A stretch of DNA of 64,000 bases from assembly GCF_000317305.3 (NCBI RefSeq), contig NC_023036.2, positions 2,480,001-2,544,000 of the forward strand. The letters run 5' to 3'. The translations under genes and the position numbers were made by a program. This document shows positions 6,367 to 16,561 of this stretch, one piece after another (positions within the stretch are counted from its first letter, which is position 1; every line of letters begins with the position of its first letter). Source of the stretch: Mycolicibacterium neoaurum VKM Ac-1815D. GTDB taxonomy: Bacteria; Actinomycetota; Actinomycetes; Mycobacteriales; Mycobacteriaceae. The notes beneath the pieces were generated by a model that did not search any database, was not told where the DNA came from, and worked only from the letters and a program-made list of their open reading frames with translations.

Positions 6367-7923
6367 ATGATCGTCGTGAGTCCCATGGTTGCTGCCGACG
6401 CACAGGCGGATCTTGCGGCACCCGCCGACGTCGACGTGCGCACCTATCAGGTGCGCACCTACGGCTGCCAGATGAACGTGCACGATTCCGAACGGCTGTC
6501 AGGCCTGCTCGAGGCCGCCGGTTACGCGCGCGCCGCCGAGGGCGCCGACGCCGACATCGTGGTGTTCAACACCTGCGCGGTGCGCGAGAACGCCGATAAC
6601 AAGCTCTACGGCAATCTCAGTCACCTCGCGCCGCGCAAGGCGGCCGATCCGAACATGCAGATCGCGGTCGGCGGGTGTCTGGCCCAGAAGGACCGGGACA
6701 CCGTCCTGAAGAAGGCCCCGTGGGTGGATGTCGTGTTCGGTACCCACAACATCGGGTCGCTGCCGGTCTTGTTGGAGCGGGCCCGACATCAGCGGGTGGC
6801 TCAGGTCGAGATCGCCGAGGCCTTGCAGGAGTTTCCGTCGGCTCTGCCCGCCGCTCGCGAATCAGCCTATGCCGCTTGGGTTTCCATCTCGGTCGGCTGC
6901 AACAACACCTGTACGTTCTGCATCGTGCCCGCGTTGCGCGGCAAGGAGGTCGATCGCCGTCCCGGTGAGATCCTGGCCGAGGTGCAGACGCTGGTCGACC
7001 AGGGTGTGCTCGAAGTCACGTTGCTCGGCCAGAACGTCAACGCCTACGGCGTTTCCTACGCCGACCCGACGATCCCGCGTAACCGGGGTGCCTTTGCGGA
7101 GTTGTTGCGTGCCTGCGGAACCGTCGACGGGCTGGAACGGGTGCGGTTCACCTCGCCGCATCCGGCCGAGTTCACCGACGATGTGATCGAGGCGATGGCC
7201 ACCACGCCGAATGTCTGTCCCACGCTGCACATGCCATTGCAGTCCGGATCCGACCGCATCCTCAAGGCGATGCGTCGGTCCTATCGCGCCGAGAAGTTCC
7301 TCGGCATCATCGACCGTGTCCGCTCCGCCATACCGAAAGCCGCCATCACCACCGACATCATCGTCGGGTTCCCCGGCGAGACCGAAGAGGATTTTCAGGC
7401 GACCCTCGACGTGGTGGCCCGGGCGAGATTCGCCAGCGCCTTCACCTTCCAGTACTCCAAGCGGCCAGGAACCCCCGCCGCGACCCTGCCCGACCAGCTG
7501 CCCAAAGAGGTTGTCAGCGAGCGGTATCAACGGCTCGTCGACCTCCAGGAACAGATCTCGTGGTCGGAGAACAAGGCGCAGGTGGGCCGTGAGGTCGAGT
7601 TGCTGGTGGCCGCGGGGGAGGGTCGTAAGGACGCCGCCACCGCACGCCTGTCCGGCCGCGCACGCGACGGTCGGCTGGTGCATTTCGACGCAGGCGGCGC
7701 CGATGTCCGCCCCGGCGACATCGTCACCACCACGGTGACCCGTGCCGCCCCCCACTTCCTGGTCGCCGACGGCCCGCTTCATACCCATCGCCGCACTCGC
7801 GCCGGCGACGCGCACGCCGCGGGCCTGCGGCCGGTGACCGGCGTCGGCCTCGGCATGCCGGGCATCGGCGCGCCGGCGGCGGCCACCACCACCGATTGTT
7901 CGACGACTGGATGCGCATTGTGA
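6367..7923 (+). CDS. miaB: tRNA-2-methylthio-N6-dimethylallyladenosine synthase MiaB
   Basis: Radical-SAM methylthiotransferase that adds the 2-methylthio group to i6A37 in tRNAs reading UNN codons. The N-terminal MTTase domain carries the second cluster cysteines Cys34, Cys70 and Cys104. The radical-SAM motif CNNTCTFC gives Cys178, Cys182 and Cys185. A TRAM RNA-binding domain closes the family part near residue 480. Its substrate is made by MiaA, encoded 5 kb downstream. The start is uncertain: ATG 6367, GTG 6376 or ATG 6385 all precede the fold, and no clear ribosome binding site is seen. The Ala/Gly-rich tail after residue 480 looks mycobacterial and non-catalytic. Confidence 0.95.
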   Translation: MIVVSPMVAADAQADLAAPADVDVRTYQVRTYGCQMNVHDSERLSGLLEAAGYARAAEGADADIVVFNTCAVRENADNKLYGNLSHLAPRKAADPNMQIAVGGCLAQKDRDTVLKKAPWVDVVFGTHNIGSLPVLLERARHQRVAQVEIAEALQEFPSALPAARESAYAAWVSISVGCNNTCTFCIVPALRGKEVDRRPGEILAEVQTLVDQGVLEVTLLGQNVNAYGVSYADPTIPRNRGAFAELLRACGTVDGLERVRFTSPHPAEFTDDVIEAMATTPNVCPTLHMPLQSGSDRILKAMRRSYRAEKFLGIIDRVRSAIPKAAITTDIIVGFPGETEEDFQATLDVVARARFASAFTFQYSKRPGTPAATLPDQLPKEVVSERYQRLVDLQEQISWSENKAQVGREVELLVAAGEGRKDAATARLSGRARDGRLVHFDAGGADVRPGDIVTTTVTRAAPHFLVADGPLHTHRRTRAGDAHAAGLRPVTGVGLGMPGIGAPAAATTTDCSTTGCAL

Positions 7924-8483
7924 GTGAGAAGAATCCGCCGGAGTTCGAGGATTTCAAGGACGACCTGGAAGCGGCCGAACGCCGCGTCGCCGCCGAGATC
8001 GACCCCGGTGCCCGCGCGATGGTGGTGGCGGTCTGCGTCTTCGTGCTGCTCGGCACCTTCGTGCTGCCGCACACCGGATCGGCGCGCGGGCTCGACATCC
8101 TGGTGGCCAGCGATGTCGCCCACAGCACCGGCCTGTCGTTGCCCTCACGCGTGTTCGTCTGGCTGGCGCTGGTGTTCGGCGTCGGGTTCTCGATCCTCGC
8201 GCTGCTGACCCGGCGCTGGACGCTGGCCTGGATTGCGCTGGCGGGCACCACCGTCGCCTGCCCGGCCGGCATGCTCGCGGTGTGGTCCCGGCAGACCGCG
8301 GCCGGCGATCTGCCCGGGCCCGGCATCGGTCTGATCATCGCCTGGATCGCGGTGCTGATCCTGGCCTTCCACTGGGCGCGGGTGGTGTGGACGCGTACCG
8401 CGGTGCATCTGAGTGCCGAGGAAGAGCGCCGCGCGGCGATCGCCGCCCAGCAGCGCAAGTCGCTGCTGGACGACGAGGGCTAA
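7920..8483 (+). CDS. Conserved membrane protein downstream of miaB (Rv2732c-like)
   Basis: About 187 residues if started at GTG 7920, which overlaps the miaB stop as GTGA, the pattern seen throughout this window. An earlier in-frame ATG at 7896 exists but lies inside miaB. The N-terminal 35 residues are charged and predicted cytoplasmic, followed by hydrophobic segments around residues 37-57, 75-95, 100-120 and 130-150, then a basic C-terminal helix ([15 protein letters not shown]). There are no catalytic motifs. Function is unknown; the conserved coupling to miaB is the only clue. It overlaps the convergent DUF349 gene by four bases. Confidence 0.85.
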   Translation: MSEKNPPEFEDFKDDLEAAERRVAAEIDPGARAMVVAVCVFVLLGTFVLPHTGSARGLDILVASDVAHSTGLSLPSRVFVWLALVFGVGFSILALLTRRWTLAWIALAGTTVACPAGMLAVWSRQTAAGDLPGPGIGLIIAWIAVLILAFHWARVVWTRTAVHLSAEEERRAAIAAQQRKSLLDDEG

Positions 8484-9832
8484 CGCTTCTTGGTGACGGC
8501 CTCGGCGGCCGTGCCCGCCCACTCGCGCCACTGCGCGGCACTGGCCCGGGCCTTCTCGGCGTCCTTGGTCTTGCCGGCCGCCTCGGCCTTCTCCGCCTGG
8601 CGCTCGAATTGCTCGGCCCGTTCCCGGAACTGGTCGGCACGGGCCTTGGCCTCGGCGTCGGTGTGATCGACGGTCTGCGCATCGCGGACCTTCTTCTCCA
8701 CCGCCCGCAACCGGCGTTCCAGATCTGCCGACCGCTCGCGGGGCACCTTGCCGATGGCGTCCCACTTGTCGCCGATGGTGCGCAACGCGGACAGGGCGGC
8801 CTTGGGGTCGGAGACGTCGATGCGCTCGGCCTCGGCCAGCAGCTTCTCCTTGGCGTCGGCATTGGCGCTGAACTCGGCGTCCCGCTCGGCGTGTACGGCG
8901 TTGCGGGCGGCGAAGAAGGTGTCCTGGGCGGCCTTGAAACGTGCCCACAGCGCATCGTCGACATCCTTGGCCGCGCGCCCGGCCGCCTTCCACTGGGCGA
9001 GCAGATCGCGGAAGGTCGCCGCGGTCGCTGCCCAGTCCGTGGAATCGCTGAGCTTCTCGGCCTTCTCACACAGGGCCTCCTTGGCCTGGCGCGCACCGAC
9101 GCGTTCGCGGTCGAGCTCGGCGAAATGCGAACCCCGGCGCCGGTTGAACGTCTCGCGCGCCGCCGAGTAGCGCTTCCACAGCGCGTCGTCGGTCTTGCGG
9201 TCCAACCCGGTGATGGTGCGCCACTCGTCGAGGATGGCCCGGAGCCGGTCGCCTGCGGCCTTCCACTGGCCGGTGGCATTCGCGATCTCCTCGGCCTCGG
9301 CGGCCAGGGCTTCCTTGCGTGCGGTCTGCGCCGCGCGGTGCTCATCGCGCCGCGCGCGTTCCTCGGCGGCTGCCCCGTCGGCGTGTTCGAGGATGCTGTT
9401 CAACCGGGCCTGCACCGAGTCGACATCACCGAGAACCGCGGCTGTCGGCAGCGTCTCCAGCAGCGCCGTCGCGGCGGACTTGATCTTGCGGGCATCGCCG
9501 CTGCCGGAGGCCAGCCGGGTTTCCAGCAGCACGACCTCGGTGTTCAGATCGTCGAAGCGGCGACCGAAATGGGTGTAGGCCGCCTCGGCGTCGCCGGCCT
9601 GCCAGGACCCGATGACGCGCTCACCGGCGGAGGTGATCAGCACGACCGTGCCATCGTCCTCGACGCGGCCGAACCGGTGCGGGTCCACCGACGGTGGCAC
9701 GACCGGCGCGGCGGCCGCGGCCGGCCGGGGATGGGGTGCGGGCCGCGGTCCGGGCCGCGGGATCGGTTTCGGTGTGGGTTTGGGCGCCGATGTCTCGGCG
9801 GTCTCGCCCGGCCCTGAATCGCTGGTTGTCAT
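8480..9832 (-). CDS. DUF349-repeat protein (Rv2731-like)
   Basis: A 450-residue cytoplasmic protein. After a Pro/Ala-rich disordered N-terminus (about 1-45) come a small globular segment (46-90) and a long, almost entirely helical part. Several DUF349 repeats are recognisable by W-K-A-G and W-x-RF/RY patterns (for example [46 protein letters not shown]). The C-terminal 70 residues are a charged Ala/Glu/Lys coiled coil. DUF349 proteins have been linked to ribosome or RNA-related stress roles, but no activity can be assigned here. It is convergent with the miaB-linked membrane gene. Confidence 0.88.
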   Translation of the reverse strand: MTTSDSGPGETAETSAPKPTPKPIPRPGPRPAPHPRPAAAAAPVVPPSVDPHRFGRVEDDGTVVLITSAGERVIGSWQAGDAEAAYTHFGRRFDDLNTEVVLLETRLASGSGDARKIKSAATALLETLPTAAVLGDVDSVQARLNSILEHADGAAAEERARRDEHRAAQTARKEALAAEAEEIANATGQWKAAGDRLRAILDEWRTITGLDRKTDDALWKRYSAARETFNRRRGSHFAELDRERVGARQAKEALCEKAEKLSDSTDWAATAATFRDLLAQWKAAGRAAKDVDDALWARFKAAQDTFFAARNAVHAERDAEFSANADAKEKLLAEAERIDVSDPKAALSALRTIGDKWDAIGKVPRERSADLERRLRAVEKKVRDAQTVDHTDAEAKARADQFRERAEQFERQAEKAEAAGKTKDAEKARASAAQWREWAGTAAEAVTKKR

Positions 9833-10023
9833 CTCTTCCTCGCACTCCCGCGCGGTTTGACCCGCGCACCTGCCGCGCGACGCGGCGCCCGATGCTTCCG
9901 CTCGTTATTCAAGCAGGTCGGTCCCGTCCGTGCGCACAGCTTCGCGATGCGTGGGCGATCTGCGGTTGCGATCCGAACCGCTTTACCGGCAACCTCAGGA
10001 CCCGAACCCCCGAGGAGGCCGCA

Positions 10024-10905
10024 TTGGACAAGGCGGATATCGCCGCACTTCTGGCGCTCGGTGCCGCCCTGTTCGTCGCGATCGGCGATGTCATCCACCA
10101 GCGCTCGGCCCACGAGGTGACCGACGAGGACGTCAGCCACCTCACGCTGTTCCTGCGACTGCTGCGCGACCGGGTCTGGTGGGTCGGCAGCCTGGTCTCG
10201 GCGGTCGGGTTCGGTCTGCAGGCCGCGGCGCTGGGATTCGGATCGGTATTGCTGGTGCAGGCGCTGCTGGTGACATCTTTGCTGTTCGCGCTGCCACTCA
10301 ATGCCCGGGCCTACCGGCGCCGGGTCACCCGCTTCGAATGGACGTGGGCGGTGCTGCTGGCGATCTCGGTGGCGGTGATCGTGACCGTCGGGAACCCCAC
10401 GGAGGGCCAGGCCCGCGCCGGGACGGAGGCCTGGCTGGCCGTCGTCGCCGTGCTGGGCCCGATGCTCGTGCTGTGTGTGGCCGGAGCGCGGATCTGGTCC
10501 GGCAAGCCGATCGGGGCGATCCTGCTGGCGGTGGTCTCCGGCGCGCTGTGGGGAATCTTCGCGATCCTCACCAAGGCCGTGGTGGACCGGCTCGGCGACG
10601 GGTTGTGGGAGCTGCTGCGCACCCCCGAGCTGTATGCGTGGGCGCTGGTCGCGGTGGCAGGCACCGCGTATCAGCAAGCGGCCTTCCGGGCCGGCGCGAT
10701 CACGGCGTCGCTGCCGACGATGACGGTGACCGAACCCGTCGTCGCCTCCGCACTCGGCGTCGTGGTGCTGGGGGAGGCGTTGCGCCCCGGCGAGGCGGGC
10801 TGGATCACCCTGGTGGCCGCGGTGGTGGTGATGGTCCTGGCGACCGCGGCGCTGGCGCGTGGTGAGGCGGGCTGGGCCGACGAGCAGGTTTCGCCAGCGC
10901 GCTAG
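10024..10905 (+). CDS. DMT-type (EamA-like) membrane protein (Rv2729c-like)
   Basis: An integral membrane protein of 293 residues with about nine to ten hydrophobic segments and an internal duplication, as in drug/metabolite transporters. The start is TTG 10024, six bases after a strong GAGGAGG. Longer frames reaching back to 9694 run antisense through the DUF349 gene and are rejected. The PTMTVTEPVVASALGVVVLGEAL motif (split here across TM8-9) is typical of the second EamA repeat. Substrate is unknown. It is the first gene of the likely operon running through miaA and dapF, nine bases ahead of the next gene. The region 9833-10023 should contain its promoter; I see no clear consensus. Confidence 0.82.
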   Translation: MDKADIAALLALGAALFVAIGDVIHQRSAHEVTDEDVSHLTLFLRLLRDRVWWVGSLVSAVGFGLQAAALGFGSVLLVQALLVTSLLFALPLNARAYRRRVTRFEWTWAVLLAISVAVIVTVGNPTEGQARAGTEAWLAVVAVLGPMLVLCVAGARIWSGKPIGAILLAVVSGALWGIFAILTKAVVDRLGDGLWELLRTPELYAWALVAVAGTAYQQAAFRAGAITASLPTMTVTEPVVASALGVVVLGEALRPGEAGWITLVAAVVVMVLATAALARGEAGWADEQVSPAR

Positions 10906-10914
10906 CGTGAAGAC

Positions 10915-11580
10915 GTGTTGGCGGCCATTGCACTGATCCCATCCGCGCCGATCCTGGTGCCGGAGTTGGCCGGGACGGCGGCCGAGGAGGTGGCCGATCT
11001 GCGGGCGGCCGTACTGACGGTCGGCGCCCAGCTGCCGGCACGGTGGATCGCGGTGGCCGCGGGCCAGACCGCGGGGGTGGTGGGCCCGCAGGCGGTGGGG
11101 ACCTTCGCCGGTTACGGCGCCGATATCGTCGTGACGCTGTCGCCGGAACCGGACGGCCCGGTCACCGATCTCCCGTTGGCCGCGCTGATCACCGGCTGGG
11201 TGCGCGCGAACGCGGCCCCGAACGCTGTCGCCGAGGTGCATATCGTCGGACCCGATACCGACGCCGGATCCCTGCGTGCGGTCCTCGACGGCACCGGTGA
11301 CCCGATCGGCGTGCTGGTGGTCGCCGACGGTGCCAATACCCTGACCGCCGCCGCGCCAGGTGGCTTCGATCCCGACTCGGTACCGGGGCAGCACCGGCTC
11401 GACGATGCGCTGGCCGCGGGCGACACCGCGAACCTGACCGGCGTGGCCGCCGGCGCGGTGGGCCGTGATGCCTACCGGGTGGTGGCCGATCTGGTCGGTT
11501 CGGCACCGGTGGCGGCGCATGAGCTCTACCGCGGCGCCCCGTACGGTGTCGGCTACTTCGTCGGGATGTGGCGGCTGTGA
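10915..11580 (+). CDS. Class III extradiol dioxygenase-like protein (Rv2728c-like)
   Basis: A protein of 221 residues starting at GTG 10915. The opening [18 protein letters not shown] and the alternating beta/alpha pattern resemble the LigB/MEMO-like class III extradiol dioxygenase fold found in many actinobacterial miaA-linked genes. The metal-binding His residues of true dioxygenases are not evident near the N-terminus, so a non-enzymatic or different role is plausible. It is coupled with miaA: its TGA overlaps the probable miaA GTG start. Function remains unknown. Confidence 0.75.
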   Translation: MLAAIALIPSAPILVPELAGTAAEEVADLRAAVLTVGAQLPARWIAVAAGQTAGVVGPQAVGTFAGYGADIVVTLSPEPDGPVTDLPLAALITGWVRANAAPNAVAEVHIVGPDTDAGSLRAVLDGTGDPIGVLVVADGANTLTAAAPGGFDPDSVPGQHRLDDALAAGDTANLTGVAAGAVGRDAYRVVADLVGSAPVAAHELYRGAPYGVGYFVGMWRL

Positions 11581-12494
11581 CGCCAGCGCTGCGACCGGTC
11601 GCCGTGATCGGCCCGACCGGCACCGGGAAGTCCGCGCTCGCCCTTGCGCTGGCCCACCGACTGGGTGGGGAGATCGTCAACGCCGATGCCATGCAGCTCT
11701 ACCGCGGTATGGACATAGGCACCGCGAAGCTGCCGCCCGAGCAGCGCGAGGGCATCGTCCACCATCAGCTCGATGTCCTCGACGTCACCGAGAACGCCTC
11801 GGTCGCGCGGTATCAGCACAGTGCGGCCGCCGATATCGAGGCGATCCTGGCGCGCGGTGCAGTGCCGGTGATCGTGGGCGGCTCGATGCTCTACATCCAG
11901 TCCTTGCTCGACCAGTGGTCGTTTCCCGATACCGATCCCGCGGTGCGGGCCAAATGGGAGGCCCGGCTGACCGAGGACGGGGTGGCCGCGCTGCACGGCG
12001 AACTGGCCCGCGTCGATCCCGCCGCGGCGGCGGCCATTCTGGACACCGACGCCCGCCGCATCGTGCGGGCGCTGGAAGTCGTCGAGCTGACCGGCGAGCC
12101 GTTCGCCGCGTCCGCGCCGCGGATCGGCAATCCGCGGTGGGGCACCCAGATCATCGGATTGGACTGGGAGACAGGCGCGCTCGATACCCGCTTGCGCGCA
12201 CGCACCGAAGCCATGTTCGCCGACGGGCTGGTCGGCGAGGTCGGCGGCCTGATCGAACGCGGCCTGCGCGACGGGGTGACCGCCGCCCGCGCCATCGGCT
12301 ACGCCCAGGTGCTCGCGGCGCTGGATGCCGGCGATGATCCCGATTTCGCCGGGGCGCGTGAAGCCACCTTCGTGGGCACCCGACGGTACGTGCGGCGGCA
12401 GCGGTCGTGGTTCCGGCGCGATCATCGGGTCCGGTGGCTGGATGGTTCGCGCCATGACCTGGCCGAGGCCGCGCTGAGTATCCTGGACGAGTGA
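11577..12494 (+). CDS. miaA: tRNA dimethylallyltransferase MiaA
   Basis: Transfers the dimethylallyl group from DMAPP to A37 of tRNA, providing the substrate for MiaB. The P-loop GPTGTGKS is close to the N-terminus (about residues 12-19), followed by [17 protein letters not shown] and the [12 protein letters not shown] region typical of the family. The C-terminal [14 protein letters not shown] helps bind tRNA. The GTG at 11577 is preferred because it overlaps the previous stop (GTGA) and places the P-loop at the usual distance. An in-frame GTG at 11568 is the alternative. The dapF GTG overlaps its stop, so the genes are translated as a chain. DMAPP supply ultimately depends on dxs at 58.9 kb. 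Confidence 0.95.
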   Translation: MTPALRPVAVIGPTGTGKSALALALAHRLGGEIVNADAMQLYRGMDIGTAKLPPEQREGIVHHQLDVLDVTENASVARYQHSAAADIEAILARGAVPVIVGGSMLYIQSLLDQWSFPDTDPAVRAKWEARLTEDGVAALHGELARVDPAAAAAILDTDARRIVRALEVVELTGEPFAASAPRIGNPRWGTQIIGLDWETGALDTRLRARTEAMFADGLVGEVGGLIERGLRDGVTAARAIGYAQVLAALDAGDDPDFAGAREATFVGTRRYVRRQRSWFRRDHRVRWLDGSRHDLAEAALSILDE

Positions 12495-13357
12495 GACTGG
12501 GCATCCCCTTCGTGAAGGGACACGGAACGCAGAACGACTTCGTCGTGCTGCCCGATCTGGATGCCGAACTTCCACTGCGCCCCGACTGGGTGGCCACCCT
12601 ATGCGACCGGCGCCGCGGCCTCGGCGCCGACGGGGTGCTGCGCGTGACGACCGCCGCCGCTGCCCAGGCGGCCGGGGTGTTCGCCGTGTTGCCCGAGGGG
12701 GTGGCAGGCGACGACTGGTACATGGACTACCGCAACGCCGACGGCTCGATCGCCCAGATGTGCGGTAACGGGGTGCGAGTGTTCGCGCACTATCTGCGCG
12801 CCGCCGGTCTGGAGCACCGTGACGAATTCGTGGTGGGCTCGTTGGCCGGGCCGCGTCCGGTCGTCGTGCGGGTCGACGCGGGCGAGAGCGCGCGGGCCGA
12901 GGTCACCGTGGACATGGGCAAGGCCGTTCTGCTGGGTACCGGTTCGGCCGTGGTCGGCGGGCAGAGCTTCACCGGGCTCGGCGTGGATGTTGGCAATCCG
13001 CACCTGGCCTGCGTCAGCGATCTCAGCGCCGCGCAGCTGGCCGCCCTCGACGTGGCAGCCCCGGTTTCGTTCGACACCGCTCAGTTCCCCGAGGGTGTCA
13101 ACATCGAGGTGCTCACCCGCCCCGAGTCGGGCGCGGTCAGCATGCGGGTCCACGAACGCGGAGTCGGCGAAACACGTTCCTGCGGAACAGGAACCGTTGC
13201 GGCGGCGTTGGCAGCCCTGGTGGACGGCGGCGACGGCACCGGTACCTTGCGGGTCCGTATTCCCGGCGGCGAGGTCACCGTCACCGTCACCGAGGCCACC
13301 AGCTACCTGCACGGTCCGTCGGCCCTGGTGGCCCGCGGTGACTATGCGGGCGATTAA
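12491..13357 (+). CDS. dapF: Diaminopimelate epimerase DapF
   Basis: Converts LL- to meso-diaminopimelate for lysine and peptidoglycan synthesis without a cofactor. The two catalytic cysteines are Cys91 (MCGNGVR) and Cys231 (SCGTGT), with substrate-binding GHGTQNDF at 10-17 and VDVGNPH at 165-171. Length is 288 residues. Residues 52-76, an Ala-rich stretch followed by [13 protein letters not shown], form a longer insertion than in enteric DapF, which I take as a mycobacterial feature. GTG 12491 overlaps the miaA stop by four bases. Confidence 0.95.
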   Translation: MRLGIPFVKGHGTQNDFVVLPDLDAELPLRPDWVATLCDRRRGLGADGVLRVTTAAAAQAAGVFAVLPEGVAGDDWYMDYRNADGSIAQMCGNGVRVFAHYLRAAGLEHRDEFVVGSLAGPRPVVVRVDAGESARAEVTVDMGKAVLLGTGSAVVGGQSFTGLGVDVGNPHLACVSDLSAAQLAALDVAAPVSFDTAQFPEGVNIEVLTRPESGAVSMRVHERGVGETRSCGTGTVAAALAALVDGGDGTGTLRVRIPGGEVTVTVTEATSYLHGPSALVARGDYAGD

Positions 13358-13402
13358 TCACATGCGTGCAGCCCGGGCGGCATGTCACCATCGAAAGCAC
13401 AT

Positions 13403-14815
13403 ATGACTGAATTTTCTCCGAACAATCCCGTTCCCAGCACCGGTGAACTCGCCCTGGAAGACCGGGCGGCCCTGCGCAGGGTCGCCGGGCTGTCCACCGA
13501 GCTCACCGATATCTCCGAAGTCGAGTATCGCCAGCTGCGTCTGGAGCGCGTGGTCCTGGTGGGGGTGTGGACCGAGGGCAGCGCGGCCGATGTCGACGCC
13601 AGCATGGCCGAACTGGCCGCGCTCGCCGAGACCGCAGGCTCGGAGGTCCTCGAGGGCCTGGTGCAACGCCGCGACAAGCCCGACGCCTCGACCTACATCG
13701 GTTCCGGTAAAGCCATCGAGCTGCGTGAGATCGTCGAGGCCACCGGTGCGGACACCGTCATCTGTGACGGCGAGCTCAGCCCCGCCCAGCTCAATGCCCT
13801 GGAGAAGGCCGTCAAGGTCAAGGTGATCGACCGCACCGCCCTGATCCTGGACATCTTCGCCCAGCACGCGACGAGCCGGGAGGGCAAGGCGCAGGTCTCG
13901 CTGGCCCAGATGGAGTACATGCTGCCGCGGCTGCGCGGTTGGGGTGAATCGATGTCCCGGCAGGCCGGCGGCCGGGCCGGTGGTGCCGGTGGCGGTGTGG
14001 GTACTCGCGGCCCTGGTGAGACCAAGATCGAAACCGACCGGCGCCGCATCCGCGAGCGGATGTCCAAACTTCGCCGCGAGATCAAGGATATGAAGAAGAT
14101 CCGCGACACCCAGCGCGGGAGCCGCCGGCGCAGCGATGCCGCCGCACTGGCGATCGTCGGCTACACCAACGCCGGTAAGTCCAGTCTGCTCAACGCGCTC
14201 ACCGGGGCCGGCGTCCTGGTCGAGAATGCGCTGTTCGCCACGTTGGAGCCGACCACCCGGCGTGGGGAGTTCGAGGATGGTCGCGCGTTCGTGCTCACCG
14301 ACACCGTCGGGTTCGTCCGCCACCTGCCCACCCAGCTGGTGGAGGCGTTCCGGTCCACCCTGGAGGAGGTGGCCGACGCGGAGTTGCTCATCCATGTGGT
14401 CGACGGCTCCGATGTCACACCGCTGGCCCAGATCCAGGCGGTGCGCACGGTGATCAACGATGTCGTCACCGAATACGGCATCGCCCCACCGCCGGAACTG
14501 TTGGTGGTCAACAAGATCGACGCGGCGGGTGATCTCGCGCTGGCGCAGCTTCGGCGTGCGCTGCCGGACGCGGTGTTCGTCTCGGCGCACACCGGGGAAG
14601 GCCTGGCGCAGTTACGGACCCGGATGGCGGAGCTGGTCGAGCCGACCGACGCGTTCGTCGACGTGACATTGCCCTACGAGCGCGGCGACCTGGTGGCCCG
14701 CGTCCACGCCGAAGGGCGCATCGAATCGACCGAGCACACCGACAAGGGAACCAAAATCGCTGCCCGCGTGCCGGTTCCGCTCGCGGCAGCGCTCGGGGAG
14801 TTCAGTAACTGGTAG
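13403..14815 (+). CDS. hflX: Ribosome-associated GTPase HflX
   Basis: GTP-binding protein that dissociates or rescues stalled ribosomes under stress. It has an N-terminal HflX-specific domain (about 1-190), a Gly-rich linker (GGRAGGAGGGVGTRGPGETK), then the G domain with G1 GYTNAGKS (253-260), G3 DTVG (from about 300) and G4 NKID (370-373). Length is 470 residues from ATG 13403. An upstream ATG at 13382 would add seven residues; the shorter form matches my memory of the M. tuberculosis protein, which has PSTGELALEDR near its start. It is 45 bases after dapF and probably in the same transcript. A strong hairpin follows its stop. Confidence 0.95.
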   Translation: MTEFSPNNPVPSTGELALEDRAALRRVAGLSTELTDISEVEYRQLRLERVVLVGVWTEGSAADVDASMAELAALAETAGSEVLEGLVQRRDKPDASTYIGSGKAIELREIVEATGADTVICDGELSPAQLNALEKAVKVKVIDRTALILDIFAQHATSREGKAQVSLAQMEYMLPRLRGWGESMSRQAGGRAGGAGGGVGTRGPGETKIETDRRRIRERMSKLRREIKDMKKIRDTQRGSRRRSDAAALAIVGYTNAGKSSLLNALTGAGVLVENALFATLEPTTRRGEFEDGRAFVLTDTVGFVRHLPTQLVEAFRSTLEEVADAELLIHVVDGSDVTPLAQIQAVRTVINDVVTEYGIAPPPELLVVNKIDAAGDLALAQLRRALPDAVFVSAHTGEGLAQLRTRMAELVEPTDAFVDVTLPYERGDLVARVHAEGRIESTEHTDKGTKIAARVPVPLAAALGEFSNW

Positions 14816-14821
14816 TCGACA

Positions 14822-14878
14822 CGGGCAGGCGCACCGTTCATCGGATCCCCCGAGGTCCCGGCGATGGGCGCCTGCCCG
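14822..14878. terminator. Hairpin between convergent hflX and PE-PPE hydrolase
   Basis: Perfect 11-bp stem: CGGGCAGGCGC (14822-14832) pairs with GCGCCTGCCCG (14868-14878). Further pairing inside the loop comes from CATCG with CGATG. It fills the 67-base gap between two convergent genes and has no U-tract. It is most likely a bidirectional terminator of the mycobacterial, tail-less kind. Confidence 0.65.
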
Positions 14879-14882
14879 CGGG

Positions 14883-16427
14883 TCAGGCGGCCGCCGCGTC
14901 GCCGGCGGGCGATGGATCGGAATGGCTGTCGGTCTTCGTATCGTCGGGTGTCACGATCGATGTCGTGACGCTCGAATCCTCGGTCTTCGCATCATCGGGG
15001 TGCAGCACCTCGATGGTCGGGGCTTGCGCTGAGTCGTCCTCGTCACGCAGGTCCTGATCGCGCAGATCGTCGCGCAGGTCCGCGCGCAGATCATCGCCGG
15101 AACGGTCCTCTTCGCGGAGGTCCTGGCTGCTCGGGTCTTCCTTGAGCAGGTCTGCGGTATCGCCGGACTCGTCGCCGGCCGTGGTGGTATCGATCGAGCG
15201 TGCGAGCGGCAGCACGTCCGCGCCGTCGGTGTCCGTGTCGGTGTAGGTGTCGGGCGGCACGGTCACCGGGGTGCGCTGCTCGTCGCGCACGATGGCGGCC
15301 GGTTGTGCCGGTGCCGGAACGGGCTTCGGGCCGAAGGCGGCCTGGAAACCCTCGCCGATCGCGGCCGCGACGTCCTGGACGAAGGTCACCGGGTTGATCC
15401 GGGGGATCAACCGGAACGGTGCGGGCACACCGTAGCTGAGGGTGCGGTCGTAACCGGTATCGATGAGCACCCGCAGCAGCGGGGCGACGAAGTCGACGAT
15501 CGGAGTGATCAGGAACCCGGTGCCGGTGAAGGCGGCGAATTCGAGGAACGGCCGCACGATCGGAAGTGTGCGGGTCGGGATGGTGACGTAGCGCGTGTCG
15601 CCGTGCTCCTCCCAGTTGTCCTGATCGGCCAGTTCGACGGCGAGTTCCTCGGGGGTGTAGTCGTCGGGCAGTTCGCCGACGTCTTTCTGGTTGGGGGCCA
15701 GGTAGGTGCCGTGCACGTACCAGAAGCCCGCGATCGCGTTCAGCACGGCGAGCGCGTTGACGGGGTAGATCGGGAAGTCGGAGACGCCGTCGTATTGGAA
15801 GGCGATATCGGTGGCGCAGATGTGGTCGCAGGTGTCGGTGGGTGCAGGCAGCCCGAACGTGGCGTCCAGGATCGGCACGTGCCCGAGGAAGGCCAGTCGC
15901 TCGAACAGGCCGCCGTTGGGCCGGTTCGTGTTTCCGATCATGACGAAGGACAGGTAGTTCTGGTCCTTGGGAAGTCCGGCGAGATTGCGCTTTTCCCTGC
16001 TGACGATGTTGGCGCCCTGGGAGTAGCCCATCAGGATTACCGGGGTGTTCGCCGGGTTCTGTGCCAGGGTGTCGACCAGCGTGCCGTTGAGCGTGGAGAG
16101 TCCCGCTCCGGTCGACACATCCCATTTGTCGCCGGTCAGACCGCCCCAGCCGGGCAGCGGGATGGGCCAGAACTGGGCCGGGTAGTTGATGCCTTCCAGC
16201 GTGCAGTCGTTGTCCTTGGTGCAGGCCGGGTTGAACGGGGCGATGTAGTAGTCCCTGGCGTTCTCCAGATAACCGTCGATCCCGTTGGCGTTGGGGGTGC
16301 CCGTGCCGGGGACGATGAGCGCGGTGGCGGCCAGTGCGGCGGCCAAGGTCAGCGTCGAGGTGATCGAGACGATGATCGCGAGGAGCACCGTGATCAGAGT
16401 TGTGGTGGCACGCCGCGCAGTGCGCAT
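14883..16427 (-). CDS. PE-PPE domain serine hydrolase with acidic tail
   Basis: A secreted or membrane-anchored alpha/beta hydrolase, 514 residues. A hydrophobic N-terminal segment (about 10-37) acts as signal or anchor. The PE-PPE domain begins with ALIVPGTGTPNANG and carries the nucleophile Ser136 in GYSQG. Members are known esterases acting on lipids in the cell envelope. ATG 16427 follows a GGGGGA motif. After about residue 400 comes a strongly acidic, disordered tail with imperfect DLR/DDLRD repeats (near 440-470), unusual for the family. It has no PE or PPE domain in front. It begins the accessory segment between hflX and fadE20. Substrate is unknown. Confidence 0.82.
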   Translation of the reverse strand: MRTARRATTTLITVLLAIIVSITSTLTLAAALAATALIVPGTGTPNANGIDGYLENARDYYIAPFNPACTKDNDCTLEGINYPAQFWPIPLPGWGGLTGDKWDVSTGAGLSTLNGTLVDTLAQNPANTPVILMGYSQGANIVSREKRNLAGLPKDQNYLSFVMIGNTNRPNGGLFERLAFLGHVPILDATFGLPAPTDTCDHICATDIAFQYDGVSDFPIYPVNALAVLNAIAGFWYVHGTYLAPNQKDVGELPDDYTPEELAVELADQDNWEEHGDTRYVTIPTRTLPIVRPFLEFAAFTGTGFLITPIVDFVAPLLRVLIDTGYDRTLSYGVPAPFRLIPRINPVTFVQDVAAAIGEGFQAAFGPKPVPAPAQPAAIVRDEQRTPVTVPPDTYTDTDTDGADVLPLARSIDTTTAGDESGDTADLLKEDPSSQDLREEDRSGDDLRADLRDDLRDQDLRDEDDSAQAPTIEVLHPDDAKTEDSSVTTSIVTPDDTKTDSHSDPSPAGDAAAA

Positions 16428-16514
16428 CGGATCCCCCTCGTCGTGGTTGTTCGCCGACTCTTCGGATCGTTGCACTCGAGCGGGCTGACGGGAGCGTAAA
16501 CCGCAGATTGAAAA

Positions 16515-16529
16515 TAGAATCTCATTCTA
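16515..16529. promoter_or_regulatory. Inverted-repeat operator before the thiolase-like operon
   Basis: TAGAAT (16515-16520) and ATTCTA (16524-16529) form a perfect inverted repeat with a 3-base spacer, in an AT-rich patch within the 134-base gap between divergent genes. A -35-like TTGAAA precedes it. The last gene of the operon encodes a TetR protein, which is the natural candidate to bind here. The motif only loosely recalls KstR-type sites (TAGAAC-N2-GTTCTA). Confidence 0.5.
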
Positions 16530-16561
16530 ATAGCGTGGGACGTCCGGGACCACGGAGGGAG

